From Anastrepha obliqua (taxonomy: Eukaryota > Arthropoda > Insecta > Diptera > Tephritidae): a stretch of DNA of 64,000 nucleotides. This document shows positions 35,115-47,589 of the stretch, one piece after another (position 1 is the first letter of the stretch; every line of letters starts with the position of its first letter). The notes beneath the pieces were generated by a model. The model saw only the letters and a program-made list of their open reading frames with translations, made no database searches and was not told the DNA's origin. The position numbers were made by a program, and so were the translations under genes. Location: positions 123,535,879 to 123,599,878 of the forward strand of contig NC_072896.1 of assembly GCF_027943255.1 (NCBI RefSeq), in the 5' to 3' direction.

Positions 35115-35890
35115 GATGATGGCTCAAAGCTTGACGATACAGATGGCTTTGGCGTCTACTGGAAGAAGTAAAACGTAAGCGTTTCGGCTAGTGTTCCTCA
35201 TAGCTGTAGCGTATTTCAGGCAGAAATTCTTGCCACAAAAAAGGTAACTGTCTGGTTAGGCATAAAATGGAGTTACTTTTAGTTAAATCTATATTTCTTC
35301 TGATAGCCAAGCGGTGAGTAAATCTCTTGGTGGGGTTGTCGCGAATTCCACCATTGCCAGGCATCTCTTAAAGAGATGGTAGAATATTTTCGCATCTCGA
35401 GTCGAGGGCTTTAGATGCTCGTTATCTCCTTTATATTAAGTTATTTGTCTGCATATTTCACTGAATAAAAATATGAGTAGAAGGAATAATTTCCGCATAC
35501 ATTTGATATGGGTGACAGGGCATAGTGACATAGAAGCAAACTGTAAGGTACACAAATTAATGAGAAAAGACAATACGACTCGCCTCTTAGTATGGAGATA
35601 GTAGGTATAGGTAGTAGGTCACTACAGCCAACGCGAGTTGGGTTATTAGTCCGGCAGCCGTATATGTCGAGACAATTTTGCCAAAATAAGACTCCAGGAG
35701 TTCAAAGGCGCATCATTTTTTGGCTCATCGTTCTTTAATGATACTGATGACGTAAGGAATTTAAGTGTCAGCCTGATCAATCGGTTTGCATTAAAAATGA
35801 AATAGCTTAACGAGGAGTAGCAGGGAAAATACTACTATTGCATCGCAAGGAATCGCCAACGATGTAAGTGAGTTGATTTAAAAAGCGATT
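35115..35890 (+). pseudogene. LINE RNase H end and 3' region, inverted copy 2
   Basis: The plus strand carries all four RNase H landmarks: DGSKLDD at 35118, VFQAEILA (catalytic Glu) near 35215, SDSQAVSKSLGGVV near 35300 and IHLIWVTGHSDIEANCK near 35505. One stop interrupts the first segment (after GVYWKK). Between NIFAS and FRIHLIW lies the same insertion of about 100 bp seen in the minus copy. The remaining part to 35890 is probably the 3' untranslated region and also matches the minus copy. No reverse transcriptase is seen upstream. The clade is I-like, judging from RNase H presence and motif wording. Confidence 0.78.
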
Positions 35891-38800
35891 GCCACTTCTA
35901 ACTACCTACTTGCCTAAAGTAGATTATTTAGCTAATAGACGATTGATATTGACGTTAAATGCCGGAAAGTTGAGTCAATTGTCTATTGGTCTCATTATTC
36001 CTTGCACCATTGCCTCTCTCCTTAGTTATCGGAACTCCAGCTTTCGAGACCCCAGCGTGCAAATACCCTTTTGTGCTATAATGCGGTCTCGAGTGCCTGC
36101 TGAGTATCATTCTCATTCTACGTACAATTTGCCGTATATTTGCTTACTCATATACCCACTAAACTATTCCAGGTGATTAAGGTGATTTTTCAAAACTAAA
36201 GTTAAAAATTAAAAAAAAATTTAAAATGTTTTTTTTTTTTGTTTTAAATTTTAAGTTTAAAATTTTTAAAAAATTTAAAAATACTTTTTTTTTAATTTGA
36301 AAATTTTTGTTTTTTTTTAATTTTTTTTATTTTAAAATTTTTCGAGTCCCCATCTTTGATAAAGGTAATTCGGTTCTGTAAAAAAGCTCAAAACATTTAT
36401 TTATTTCATCAACTGGCTTAGTAGTTATCCTCCCTTTTAAGGATCTAAAGCCAATACCCGTTACAAAAAATTTATTAACAATTTGTGCCATTGAAATGAC
36501 ACGTGGCATTTAGATGCAAAACAAATGAAAAGTTCCTGTCTTTGCCAATATTTTCGCACTTCCTTCAGAGTCGATTGCGTGATAGACACATATTGCAATA
36601 ACATTTTAAGGAAGAACACATAAAAATACATAACAATCAGGAAAAAACGAACTCATCTATACATAAAAATAAATAAAATGACTTTATACTCATTTGAACT
36701 CTGCTCTCGGTTTATTAAGAAGGCGCCAAGGTATGGTAAAAAAATTTGCTCGATAAATGCAAAATGTAGCAAGGAAATTTTTATTATTCTATAAGAAATT
36801 TAAGAAGGAAAACAGCAGAGAATTATTTGTTCTAAAAAGGAAAATTTCAAACGAGTTTTCGCGGAAAAGCGGTAAAAGGAATTTTCAATAATTCAGCTTA
36901 ATTCAGCCATTAAATTCATTTCTAACCAAAACTCAGCCAGCTATACATCAAACGGCACTGCATTAAGAAAAGCCATGAACTATTCGAGAGTACTTTCATG
37001 TTGCATTTGTGCTGTCGCACATTGACCCAGTGACCCTCATTTAGGCAGTTCATTGAGCAAGAGCGCTTGACAATCGCTACTGTTAGGCGTTCTCTTTGTG
37101 CAATGTCGCTTAGTTGTTGTTGTTGACCCCAAAAACAGCAAAAATCTATTATGAATTTGAAATTCGCTTGCCTTTACTTATGCGCTTCTCCTTTTCTTCT
37201 TCTTACTGCTGGCTTAAGTTACTTTTTTTGTCGCGTAAGTTCATTTTCATTGTTGTTTTAGCGAATGTCGATTTTTTTTTGCTTTATTATTTTCTGAATG
37301 ATTACCTTGCCTTTTACAACCCTCCACCATACACTTGATTTCATCTGTGCTATGCAACGCAGTAGTCACTGTTGCTTGTTTAAAATTTCTGCTGCCAGTT
37401 GACTTTTTTACTTGTTCCACTTGTTGTTGGACATTTGTAGGCCAATTCAGTTTCACTTTTATTTATTTATTTATTTTTATTTACTTTTATTTATTTTTAT
37501 TTATTTTGTGTGCAAGACACGAAATGCCAAGCACGCAACTCTTCGGATTCATTGCAGTTTTATAGCAACAAAATTGCAAAGGTCGCAATATTAATTTGTT
37601 GGCGCAGTGTCAAACATTTCCGTTTTTTACCTTGCGGATATGCAGGTCAAATAACTGTATATAGCAGTAAAGAATACATGCGCAATCGCTCAGTATAAAT
37701 TATATGGCATGGAATTTATTTTACTGATATTTGTAATTTATGCATTTCTATAAGACTTACAATGGAAATGGTCTGTAAAGTCGCGAGTAGGATTAACATT
37801 TGAGGAGTTTTGGGTTTGACTTATGCGACTTTGCTATAAAGAGCACTGCAATTTTTTAATTAACACGTTTTGTTATCGAAAAATGATTTAATCAAAAAAT
37901 AGAAAATATTCTGCTACAATCGTGAGCTGCTTACTCCAGGCTTGGCTTAGTGACTCTGCTTATCATAGTTGTGCGTTTATCACCAGCACAAACACAGCGA
38001 TTACAGGACCGCTGCAACGGCACAAATTACCGCAAGATAATACCAATAAATCCGACGTCGGAATGGATAGCACTTTATAGTATGCACAAGCACTAGCCAG
38101 GAAACGGAACGTAGGCACCAAGAAAAAAAACAGTGACAAAAAATTGTGACCAAAAAACGCGCCAAACAGTAGGCACCAAGGAAATATAACGCCAAAAATT
38201 AGACACCAAAAATATATTTCCTACAAGTTTGCACCAACAAACAAGCGCCAAAAAGTAGGCAGTGTTATTTCTCACTAGAAATTAGCAATCACAAGGAGAA
38301 ACTCAGGAAAAGTAGCCTAAAGTGTATCTAAGATATATATAAGCTCTCTCTCTCCTTTTCCACCACGTTACATTCTTTTTCTCTCTCGCGGAACGAAAAT
38401 GCCCAAAACGTTGCATGACCCAAAACGTTGCATGACCTCCATTCTCGCTCGTCCATCGGCGCCTAAGAAGTTCCACTTCAAAAAATATGACTTAGAATCC
38501 AGCGTGTGGATAATGAGAGCTAGAGGTGGTATGGTAAATTGAAATAAAAACATATTTGACACAGAAAATAAAACTTGCTCAAAGTGTAATTTAGGCAAGC
38601 CTGAAATCATAACAATTTCCTGGTACGCTGCCCAATATTAAGAGTATATAGAAAAATCTTTTTCAGAAAATTTACTTTAAATGATTCACAATTGATTAGG
38701 ATTCTCAATGGGAAAAAATATTATTTTTTGCGTTTTATTAAATATGCCTTTAGATACGGAGATTACTTAGTAGAAAACTTCACCTGGTTTGAAAAACCGA

Positions 38801-39544
38801 ATTTGTTTTGCACGAAAAATAAATCGGCAGACGGCTGATGCCATTCGTCGTTAAATTATTTAATATTAATATTTTCTCTTAATACTAGAATAAGTAATTA
38901 TCAAAATTCTGTATATTTTGTTTTAAATCAACTACTACAACTACTACTATACATATTTACTCTCAATATATAGAACACTTTTATCTCATTTCTGAACCAA
39001 TGCACTCTTATTACCTACAACACGCCCCAAACTGTAGCACCTTAACATGTTGACCTATTTTGACTATTTTTTATTTTTTAAGAAATGTATAGCTAATTAT
39101 CTTACAAAACCAACGTAAGTTCAAATTTCAATTTCTATACAAAATTTAGAAAATATTCACGAACTTCCACACAATGCCGTGAATTTACTTTCGGATTTCT
39201 ATAAAGTTGTTGTTGTTACGCACGCTTATCATCATCAATTTTAAGAGATCATACACTTTGTTCTACTAAAATTTATTATTTATAGTTTTTATAGTGCAAA
39301 TTTCAAGCTGCTAAAAAATTCGAAAATTTTTATAATTTTATCCTTAGCGGTGTGGCGCAGTTTCTTTATATAACAAATACACGAAATCTGTTTTAAAAGT
39401 GTTTATTGTGATCATAAGATTAAAACAAATTTAGATCATAAGATTAAAACAAAGTCAAATAAGGACATGAATCATATGGCATGGTTTTCAATCCAATAAA
39501 GAAAGAATAGACCTAATATATAAAATATCCGAGTCTTAAAAAAA
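35891..39544. other. No recognisable gene; low-complexity stretches
   Basis: A/T homopolymer-rich DNA lies at 36190-36340. A (TTTAT)n-type microsatellite lies at 37455-37508. A 17-bp direct repeat (CCAAAACGTTGCATGAC, twice) lies at 38402-38435. Nearby, 38110-38270 is rich in CACCAA words. None of the frames shows a recognisable domain. Confidence 0.4.
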
Positions 39545-39637
39545 ACTTTTCCATTATTCTGCTGCATGGAGATTCGAACTTAAGCTCTCCGTAATGCTAG
39601 TCACGCACCAATTCCGTTCGGCTACTATAGACGCCAG
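39545..39637 (-). repeat. tRNA-derived SINE, copy 5 (head only)
   Basis: On the minus strand: TAGCCGAACGGAATTGGTGC (A box) at about 39625-39605, GTGACTAGCATTACGGAGAG, then AGTTCGAATCTCCATGC (B box) near 39580-39563. The wording and spacing match the SINE head at 15.0 kb. The body beyond GAAAAGTTTTTTTT is not recognisable, so it is either truncated or a tRNA relative. The GC palindrome at the 5' end is not kept. Confidence 0.65.
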
Positions 39638-41011
39638 TAGCCTTATGATTACAATAATTTAAAAGTTTAAAACCAGACACTTATTCATGAAAGATGGTGT
39701 TTTGGTTAAGCTCTCAGATGTTCAAGCGAAACATTTTAAATCTGTGTACTTCGACTAGCGCTCACCACTGCAGCTGTCTATTGAAAAATGACGGTGGCAA
39801 AGTTTTATACCTAGTAATTACTCAGTTTGGCAAAAAGTTTTTCCTTGTTTCTCTTTTTAAAATCTGCTGTTTACTTAAAATTTAACAAAAACAAAAAACT
39901 ACATTTCAAGTCCATTTCGACTAGTTGCACAACTAGTTAATATATTTACATTAATGTGAATATGTAGTTACGACGCCTCCTCCATTGGTCTGCTTAAGGT
40001 CGACGCAACAAAATTCAACGGCAATACGCTTGGAGATGATGAGTAATTAAAAAATAATATAATTTGCATCGCTACTCTATTAGAGAGCTCCTAGCAGCCG
40101 ACGATTCGCAATGAAGCAATCAAATAGCAAAATGAAGAAAATTTAAAGGAGTGGGGATGAAAGTCATGGAAATGGAAATGGAAGTGCAACTAATAGAATA
40201 GAAAACGTATTTTTTTTTTCTAATATTAAAATAAAGCAACTATTTCAATTTACCAAAACATTAACTAAAACTCGCTTTTCAATAAAATAACGGAATTTTC
40301 TATTAGGAAAGTGAAATATTAGAGGCTAGTTTTTGATTTGAATTGAATTGATATTCAAAATACAGGCCATGCATATTTTTAGTTGTGTGAGAAAGGAGTT
40401 AATATGCGTACTTTTCACAACTATACTACTAGACCTTCTTAGGACTTATGCTGATAAGCAACGCCTATTAAACTTGCACGCTTTCAAGCAATAACTTACA
40501 GCCAAGCTAAAGCTTCATTATCTTCTCAGTGCTCAAATAAAAATTTCAACTACGCTTCTTTTCTTAAATGATGCATTTTTTCATGAATGGTACAAAAAAA
40601 ATATAAAAGAATACATTTAAAAATAGTGCAGCCCAAAAAATTTGTATCGAAATGTCAAACTTTTTAAACAGATTCTTTAGGCAAATTCCAAACTAAAATG
40701 TCTCATTGAATTAAGTATAATAAAGGGCAAATTTAAAGTGGCTCAAATTTTTTCTTTTGTTGACTGTTTTAGGTTCTTTCTTCCATATGATTATGAAATA
40801 AAAAACGTAACTCATTGTTTTGCACTATTTATTTTTGACTTTAAGAACAATACTGGATATGAAACTACCCCTTAACAATTAATAACCTATTCACGAAAGT
40901 GTGGGATCAGATGTAAATAAGTATGGATGTAAAGAAAAGGCGGTGCTTAAAGTATACAGGATTGGAGTATATGATGTGTTGTTAAGATGACCAGATGATT
41001 TCATAAATATA
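39638..41011. other. No recognisable gene
   Basis: AT-rich flank of mariner element D. No coding signal or repeat family was recognised. Confidence 0.4.
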
Positions 41012-42226
41012 TTGGGAGGTTGAATTAGTTTTAAAGGTGACGCACAGATGGCGCTATTTATCACTTTATCGCGTTGGCAATACTGAATATATATTCATGA
41101 CAAAGTCTCATCCCTAGGCTTTGTTTATCAGTATCTGTCATTTCGCTGAAGCATAAACAACGCAGTGTTTTCGTGCTCCGAGTATGTCAACTTTCGTGCC
41201 GTCGAAACGCAATCTGCTTCAATTTGAAAAAAAATACAGCCCAAGCCCGTGAATTGCTGCAGGAGGCCTACCCAGACCATACTCCGTCGATTTCAACATG
41301 TGAGTACTGGTTTCGACGATTCAAAAGTGGTGATTTTCACACCGAAGACAAGGAGCGTCTTGGCCAGCCCAAAAAGTTCGAGGACGCGGAATTGGGGGAA
41401 TTGGTAAACGAGGACTCGTGCCAAACCCAAGAAGAGCTTGCTGAATCATTGGGCGTTGATAAATCAACCGTTTGCAAGCGTCTAAAAGCGATGGGAATGA
41501 TCCAAAAGCAAGGACATTGGGTCCCATACGAGTTGAAGCTGCGCGACGTCGAACAGCGATTTTTTACGTGCGAATTGCTGATCGAGCGACAAAATCGGAA
41601 AGGTTTTTTGCATCGGGTGGTGACTGGCGACGAAAAATGGATCCACTACGATAACCCAAAACGCAAAAAATCATGGGGTTTGCCCGGCCACGCATCAACG
41701 TCGATGGTGGGATCAGGTCGGCGTCGAATATTTTGAGCTGCTCCAACCGGGCGAAACAATCACGGGGGATCGTTACCGACTGCAATTGATGCGTTTAAGC
41801 CGGGCATTGAAAGAAAAACGGCCGGAAACGGTAAGAAGGCACGACAAGGTTATTTTGCAACATGACAACGCTCGGCCGCATGTTGCTCAACCTGTCAAAA
41901 AATACCTTGGAACGCTTGGCTGGGAAGTGTTACCCCACCCGCCGTATAGTCCAGACATAGCTCCCTCCGATTATCATTTGTTCCGGCATATGAGTCTCGA
42001 TTTGGCGGACCAGCGGTTCTCCTCGTACGAGGCTACCAAAATATGGGTTGAGTCATGGATAGCCAAGCAGCGGCCAGAATTTTGGAGAAACGGCATCCGG
42101 AAATTGCCCGAAAGATGGGCGAAAGTTGTAGCTAGCGATGGCCAATACTTCAAATAAAATACCGTTTTTTCACAATAAAGCCCCAAATCTTCGAAAAAAA
42201 CCTTTAAAACTAATTCAACCTCCCAA
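41012..42226 (+). mobile_element. Mariner element D (1215 bp, perfect terminal inverted repeats)
   Basis: The 27-bp ends are identical: 41012-41038 reads TTGGGAGGTTGAATTAGTTT then TAAAGGT, and 42200-42226 is its exact complement. TA flanks the element at 41010-41011 and 42227-42228. Identical ends suggest the youngest insertion among the mariners here. The length is slightly below a normal 1.27-kb mariner because the gene has lost about 50 bp. Confidence 0.95.
41184..42157 (+). pseudogene. Mariner transposase (element D), two frameshifts
   Basis: The start is the ATG at 41184 (MSTFVPSKRNLLQF). A frameshift within about 45 bp moves reading to the frame holding LKKNTAQARELLQEAYPDHT, CEYWFRRFKSGDF (first HTH), QEELAESLGVDKSTVCKRLK (second HTH), WVPYEL and GDEKWIHY (first Asp). 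At 41700-41706, after PGHASTS, about 17 codons (the usual VMLCIW region) are deleted and the frame shifts again. It resumes WDQVGVEYFELLQPGETITG, then LQHDNARPH (second Asp) and PHPPYSPDIAPSDYHLFRHM (third Asp, D34D), ending SDGQYFK with a stop at 42155-42157. All catalytic aspartates are present; only the two lesions block expression. It is the same subfamily group as B. Confidence 0.9.
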
Positions 42227-42228
42227 TA

Positions 42229-45200
42229 TAAAAACTGCCGAGCATGCGCCACATGAAAAAATACGCAATTTCGTGAGAAAAGAAATTAAAAAATAAAAGT
42301 GATTTTAAGCGAATCCAACCTTGCATTATTTAAACTAAACTTCCATGGGATGATTGAAAAGTTTGAAAATTTTCTAAGTTTTTTTTTTTTACTTATTTCA
42401 TACTAAACTTCATACTATTGCTTTCGCTGAGTTAAGATTTCTGTAGAAATGCTGATCAAATTCTTAGAAATTTTGAAGTAAGTTTTCTGATTTTTTTTTT
42501 TTTTTTTTTTTTTTTTTGAAAAAGGTTAATACTTCGAGTTATACGGTTTTTGTAGAAGAATAAACTATATTTTCATAAAAAAAGTGTTTAATTGAATTAA
42601 AAACCAAACAATTGCCAACACTTGTCAATAAGTCCCTCTGCCATTAAACGCACTCCTCTGGTATTAAACGCACTGTAGCCTCATTTATATCTTTTATTTT
42701 TGAGGTATTCGCCTTTTTATGCAATATTATGCATTTGATTTCATAAGACAAAGACTTACACTTGGACAAAGTTGATGAAATGGAGGAACTTACTTCCAAA
42801 ATTAGTGATTAGTAAATAAATATTCGGAGGACATTTCACAGCAAACGTCTAGCCCTTCGCTCTATAAAAGTGCAACATTTGGATCAATACTTAGTAATAG
42901 GTGACTCATCGAGTATAAGTACTCTGAACCATTAAAATGAAAAAATGTAATATTTAATGTACTTTATGAGCCAGATACAGAATTATGATATACTTCTACC
43001 TAAAAGCGATGAATCTCGGGCTGCCTCAGCTAACGTCTTAATGTTCCCAAAAGGGTGTGAATATGAACTGGAAAACATTTAGCTTGGTGCTAGTTGCCGT
43101 ACTGCCTATTGTAAATGTAAAGTAGAAAAGGAATCAAAAGATCACAATCATTCCTCTAAGCGATTCTTATAAGGCTAATTAAAGTCTCTGATCTTCGGAA
43201 AGCGTATGTTGGAGATAATGATCACCTAGTGCTACTAAAAAATGTTTTCTCCTTTATCATGTGCCTATACAAATTGCCACTCGCCTGAAGTCAAGTTCCA
43301 TCATTGATCAACTACTAACCGACTGAAAAGAAATCTTATTTCTGTACTTGCTGGATTTTTCATGCCAATTCCATAGCTGTTAAATCCCCATCCTTTATAA
43401 ACAAATTTCGATTTCGCATAATTTTGTAAACGCTCATGACTTCTTATGCAACTGTTGCTGCCGTCGCTTATTGTAACACTGTTTAGGTGGGTTGGGCAAT
43501 ACCAATAACGCGTAAGTCAAATAAGGAAGACATTCTACGGAATTAGTTAAGTCAAGACTGCGTTTGTGTAAAGCCAGGTTTCAGCAGGCATCAATTGTGG
43601 ATAGGTGGTAGATAAGACTGCTGCAATGTCCAGTCCAAAATTGTGCCTACAAAACGCGGAATTTTGGAAAGTCTACAGCTTCATCCACTGCATGGCACTA
43701 ACACCTGGCGGTCAAATGGTTACAAAATAGCTTAGAACTAGTATATTGCCAACAACGTTTCTTTGTCTTTGTCACAAGTGCCAACGGCTATCGATTTAGT
43801 GATTTTCTCGAAGTTTTAAATTCGTTTGATTAAAATGGAAAATTTGAATGCAGTACCCGAAAGGTTATAAAATAAAACAAAAAGTGACATGCCTACTGAG
43901 TTGTTATGAAATTTACTTATTCTAAAAGTCAATAAAATGTATTTCTGGATTCTATGACGCGTTTTGTAACTCAAATGTTCGTAGAAAACGCCTCCTAGGG
44001 CCACTAAAAATAATCTCTCGAGTGTGATATTCTACGAATGCCTTTTTTTGTATTTGTATTTGTTTTTTTTTTTTTGTTTTTGTTAGAAATGTTTGTTTTC
44101 ATGTTTTTATTGCCTTCAACGAAACAAATTCGTAGTTTGGCTTCATGAATTATTTAAAAAATTACGTATACGCCATGGTGGGTGGAAGGAGAGCGCTGAG
44201 CGCTGAGTGCTAACTACTGCCTAGGGCTGACGTCAAACGTTGATTGCAGGCGGCACTTTTGTTTATACGTTTATGTGTATATATATATGCGTATATGTGT
44301 GCGTGTATATATTTATTTATTTATTTGAGTGTTGGCCCATTTTGCTTTTTAACTATTGTCGTATAATTGACATAACCTTAGAGCCTTGGCATGATAAACT
44401 GTCCAACGGCACTGACACGTTTTGAGCACAAATTAAAATTTTATTATTTACGTACTGCACGCATTAAGCACTTAACTCTGTTGGAATGAGCACTCAGGCT
44501 TTGAAATATTTTTTTTATATTTGTATGTATTAGTCGCGAGTAAATATGTGTCTTTGGTTATTCAAATTATTTTTCCAACAGTTTTTTGCGCCAAAAATCA
44601 AAATTTTTTCTGAAAAAATATGGTCTTTTGTTGTAGAACTCGCAAAATTACGACTAAACGTTGACTGTGGAAGCATTAGAGTGAATCCACAAATGCCGGC
44701 TGAAAGGTTGTCAGTTGGGTGTTTTTCGCTCCTTCATAGAGCGTTGTCACTTTTTTCTTGTATTTTACTGTTGTTGCTACATTAAAAACACTGTTTATTT
44801 TTAACTTTACTTTGACACTTTCTATGTCAGCTAATTGCGCTCGACATTTTCGCCACTCGACAGCCGTTTGACAGTTTCAATGTTTTCACTGGCACAAGCA
44901 AATGTGTGTTTGTGTTGTATTGTGATTCTTTTTGGTCGCCGTTTTTCTATTTGCTATTTGAAAAGTAAATAAAATTTCGCTCAGAAAGCACTCAAAACAA
45001 TTTCCAAGCAAACGCACACATACACTTTTTCCTTCTATTTACATAATCCAATAGTATTTTTCCCGTTTGCAATTTGAAACGCATTTTTATTTATCTTTCA
45101 CCAATTCATTTAAGCTACTCGATGTGGCAGTTAGACACGCGTTAGTGCTTGATGGCGCCTTGAGGTATGCAATGGACTAGCATTTGAAAACAAAAAACCA

Positions 45201-46424
45201 AAAAAAATACAAAAAGTAAAACACAAAGCCTCAAATATAGTTCGTCACCGTTGCTTGCATTCACTTACACAGGTAAATTTACGCGGCGCGCTATGCTCTC
45301 AATTCTCATATAAATCTACGCTTGTATATGTGAACGTTGTCATAGTATTCGCATTCACGCGTTTTATTTGCCGCTAACAAAAATTTCCTTAACACCTTTA
45401 CTGAGAGTAGCTTCAACACAACTGAAAGTGAATGTTCGCCATGTGGCAGTGATGTAGTGGCATTTCCAAGCAGCGCAGCGCTTACTTGGCCAGCTACAAC
45501 TCACAACGTGCAACATGCAACAGCAACATGCTCGAACGCGTGCTTTGTATTTTAGCGGCGAAGTGCCTGAGGAAAATGAAAGTTGGAGAATTTCGTAGCT
45601 GTGAAGCGGTAAACTGCGTCACTGTACGGTTGGACTTCTATGTTTTGTGTTTGTGGCGTTGCTTTTTCCTCGTTTTCTTCTTGTTTCTTGATTTTCACTT
45701 TGCATGAACACATAACTGTGCGGCAGGTTAGTGCCGGCTGATGGGTGCAAAATCTGATTGTAGAGAATATGCAATGCCGTTGCTATAGAAATGCCCACTT
45801 CCATGAATACCAGCAAATGCACGTTCTTATACAGCACTGGCCCGATATTTAGTACCACCTATTTTTTTTAGTTTTTTTAAGAAAATATGCTGAAAGTAGT
45901 ACATATGTTTGTTGTAATATTTAAACTACCTAAAAATTTCGAAAGTTGAAAGAAATTGTGCTTGCTGATATTTGAACTGACCCACACCAATTCACAAAAT
46001 TTTCCTGAAAATAATTTTTTAAGCTGTCGCGAATTATGAAAACTAGGGCAGTAATACTTTGTATGAATTTGGAAAAATTATGGAGCGAAAAGAAAGTATA
46101 CGAATTTCAAAGAAAAAAATATCGTAGTCTTTCTTGTTGAACAGGATTTGGCCTTTTCTCTTAGTCACTCTCATCAAGAGGAGCTTTTTTTAAGACAAAA
46201 TATATCCAACGAATAACAGAATAAGATAAACAAGAATATAATAACACCATAAATACTGTGGTATTAACCCTATAGCAAATCTCATTATATTATAGCTAGG
46301 GTGGGCCAGTTTCTTCTGAGAAAATAGTCTCCGCTTGATACGAGCACTTAGTGTCAGATGGTTTACAATTTTAACTACTTGAAACGATGGATGATTGACC
46401 CTGAATTCCGATAAGTTTTGTAGG
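42229..46424. other. No recognisable gene; T-tracts and microsatellite
   Basis: A run of about 27 T lies at 42490-42516. A mixed TA/TG-rich microsatellite followed by (TTTA)n lies at 44275-44325. Frames at 44546-44785 and 45486-45858 have no nameable domain. Sequence at 42535-42590 resembles 12340-12400. Confidence 0.4.
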
Positions 46425-46500
46425 TAGGTGAAATGGTTGAAATGCCAGTCTGGCACTCCCCAAGTAGTACGAAAATGCCGTTTTGATGTCATTATGAGAC
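46425..46500 (+). repeat. Short dispersed repeat, copy 2
   Basis: This matches 20486-20570 in the same orientation. Its core, GAAATGCCAGTCTGGCACTC, is again an imperfect palindrome, and a GCCGTTTTGAT block follows. The source family is unknown. Confidence 0.6.
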
Positions 46501-47589
46501 GGACAGATAGCCAACCCGAGGTGTTGATATTACGGAGAAGGTTAATGGTATTTAGGTTGGATATACAGAATGCAAAGGTGTGGCCAAACATCAGACCATA
46601 AATCGGTTGTAAGCGAATTTGAAGCAATCAGCTGATTTACTGACGTAGCATGGGAAGTGACAGTGATTTGTTTAAAACAGAGGTCGACAAAAGCTGAGAT
46701 GGGTCTGTACGAAAAATCAATACAGCCATCGTTCATGCTATTTCGTTGCCATCTGAAGAAAGGCTGATGAGTAGAGCGTAAAAATACATATGAAATGAAC
46801 GGCCACAATTCTTCTGTCAAATCCCCTCTGAGGGGTACTCACAAAATGTTGCTTTGGATGACCGAACCTTGTATTCTATCACCTCGAAGTTCTAAAGTAT
46901 GTCTAAAGGACATGAAAGGAAACCAGATAAGCTTGCTGCACCTCTCTTTTTTCCAACTCGCTTTTATTGTAGGCAGTAAAGCTGGCATTCAGCACTTTAG
47001 GTCACCAATAACCAAAGCATTAGGTGTACAAAAATATATAAGATACCTGCAATATTTCCGACAACTCATCAGCAGTTTATACTGGGAACAGGACACGGAT
47101 TTGGTTCGCGAAACTAGGAAAAATTAGTCCGAACATCGCAACTCTAAATGGATAGCATTAGACATGCCTTCACACACAAATTTCCTAAGCTTAAATGTTG
47201 AGGAACCGCTTAATTTTTAAGTGCCCCACACTTCGACGAAGACACTTCAAATTTCTGGGGATATTTTTCTGCAAGAATTTTGACAGTTTGGCACAGAGGC
47301 TTTTTGGTATCGGGCAAAGATCGGGGTAGACTAGGAATATATGAGGGCTAGAGGTATTCTTTTGAAAGCATTGTAATTGGACTATGGGCCATCAAGAGAA
47401 CACTTCAAAAAAGGAGCCCGTCTTGAAAAGGAATTTACAATGGAGCAAATAATATATAATTATTTTGGGCATAATTTGACATTTTTCTTGAAATTGGTTT
47501 ATTAAACCAAGAATACTCAAAATTGTAATTCTGAGAAATTTGCTTTAGAGCGTTTTAAACACAAAAGTATTCAGTTCTTTTTAAAATTG
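46501..47589. other. No recognisable gene
   Basis: Open frames on both strands (46190-46820 minus, 46795-47127 plus) overlap and lack domains. The region is less AT-rich than its right neighbour and may be repeat-derived because of the short match at 46.4 kb. Confidence 0.35.

Noticed and set aside
36190..36345. Low-complexity A/T block as a possible origin or scaffold attachment site
   Set aside because: Simple homopolymer-rich DNA is common throughout the window and no specific signal supports a function.
46190..46627. Minus-strand open frame of 145 codons
   Set aside because: It overlaps a dispersed repeat and has no domain. Length alone is not evidence at this AT content.
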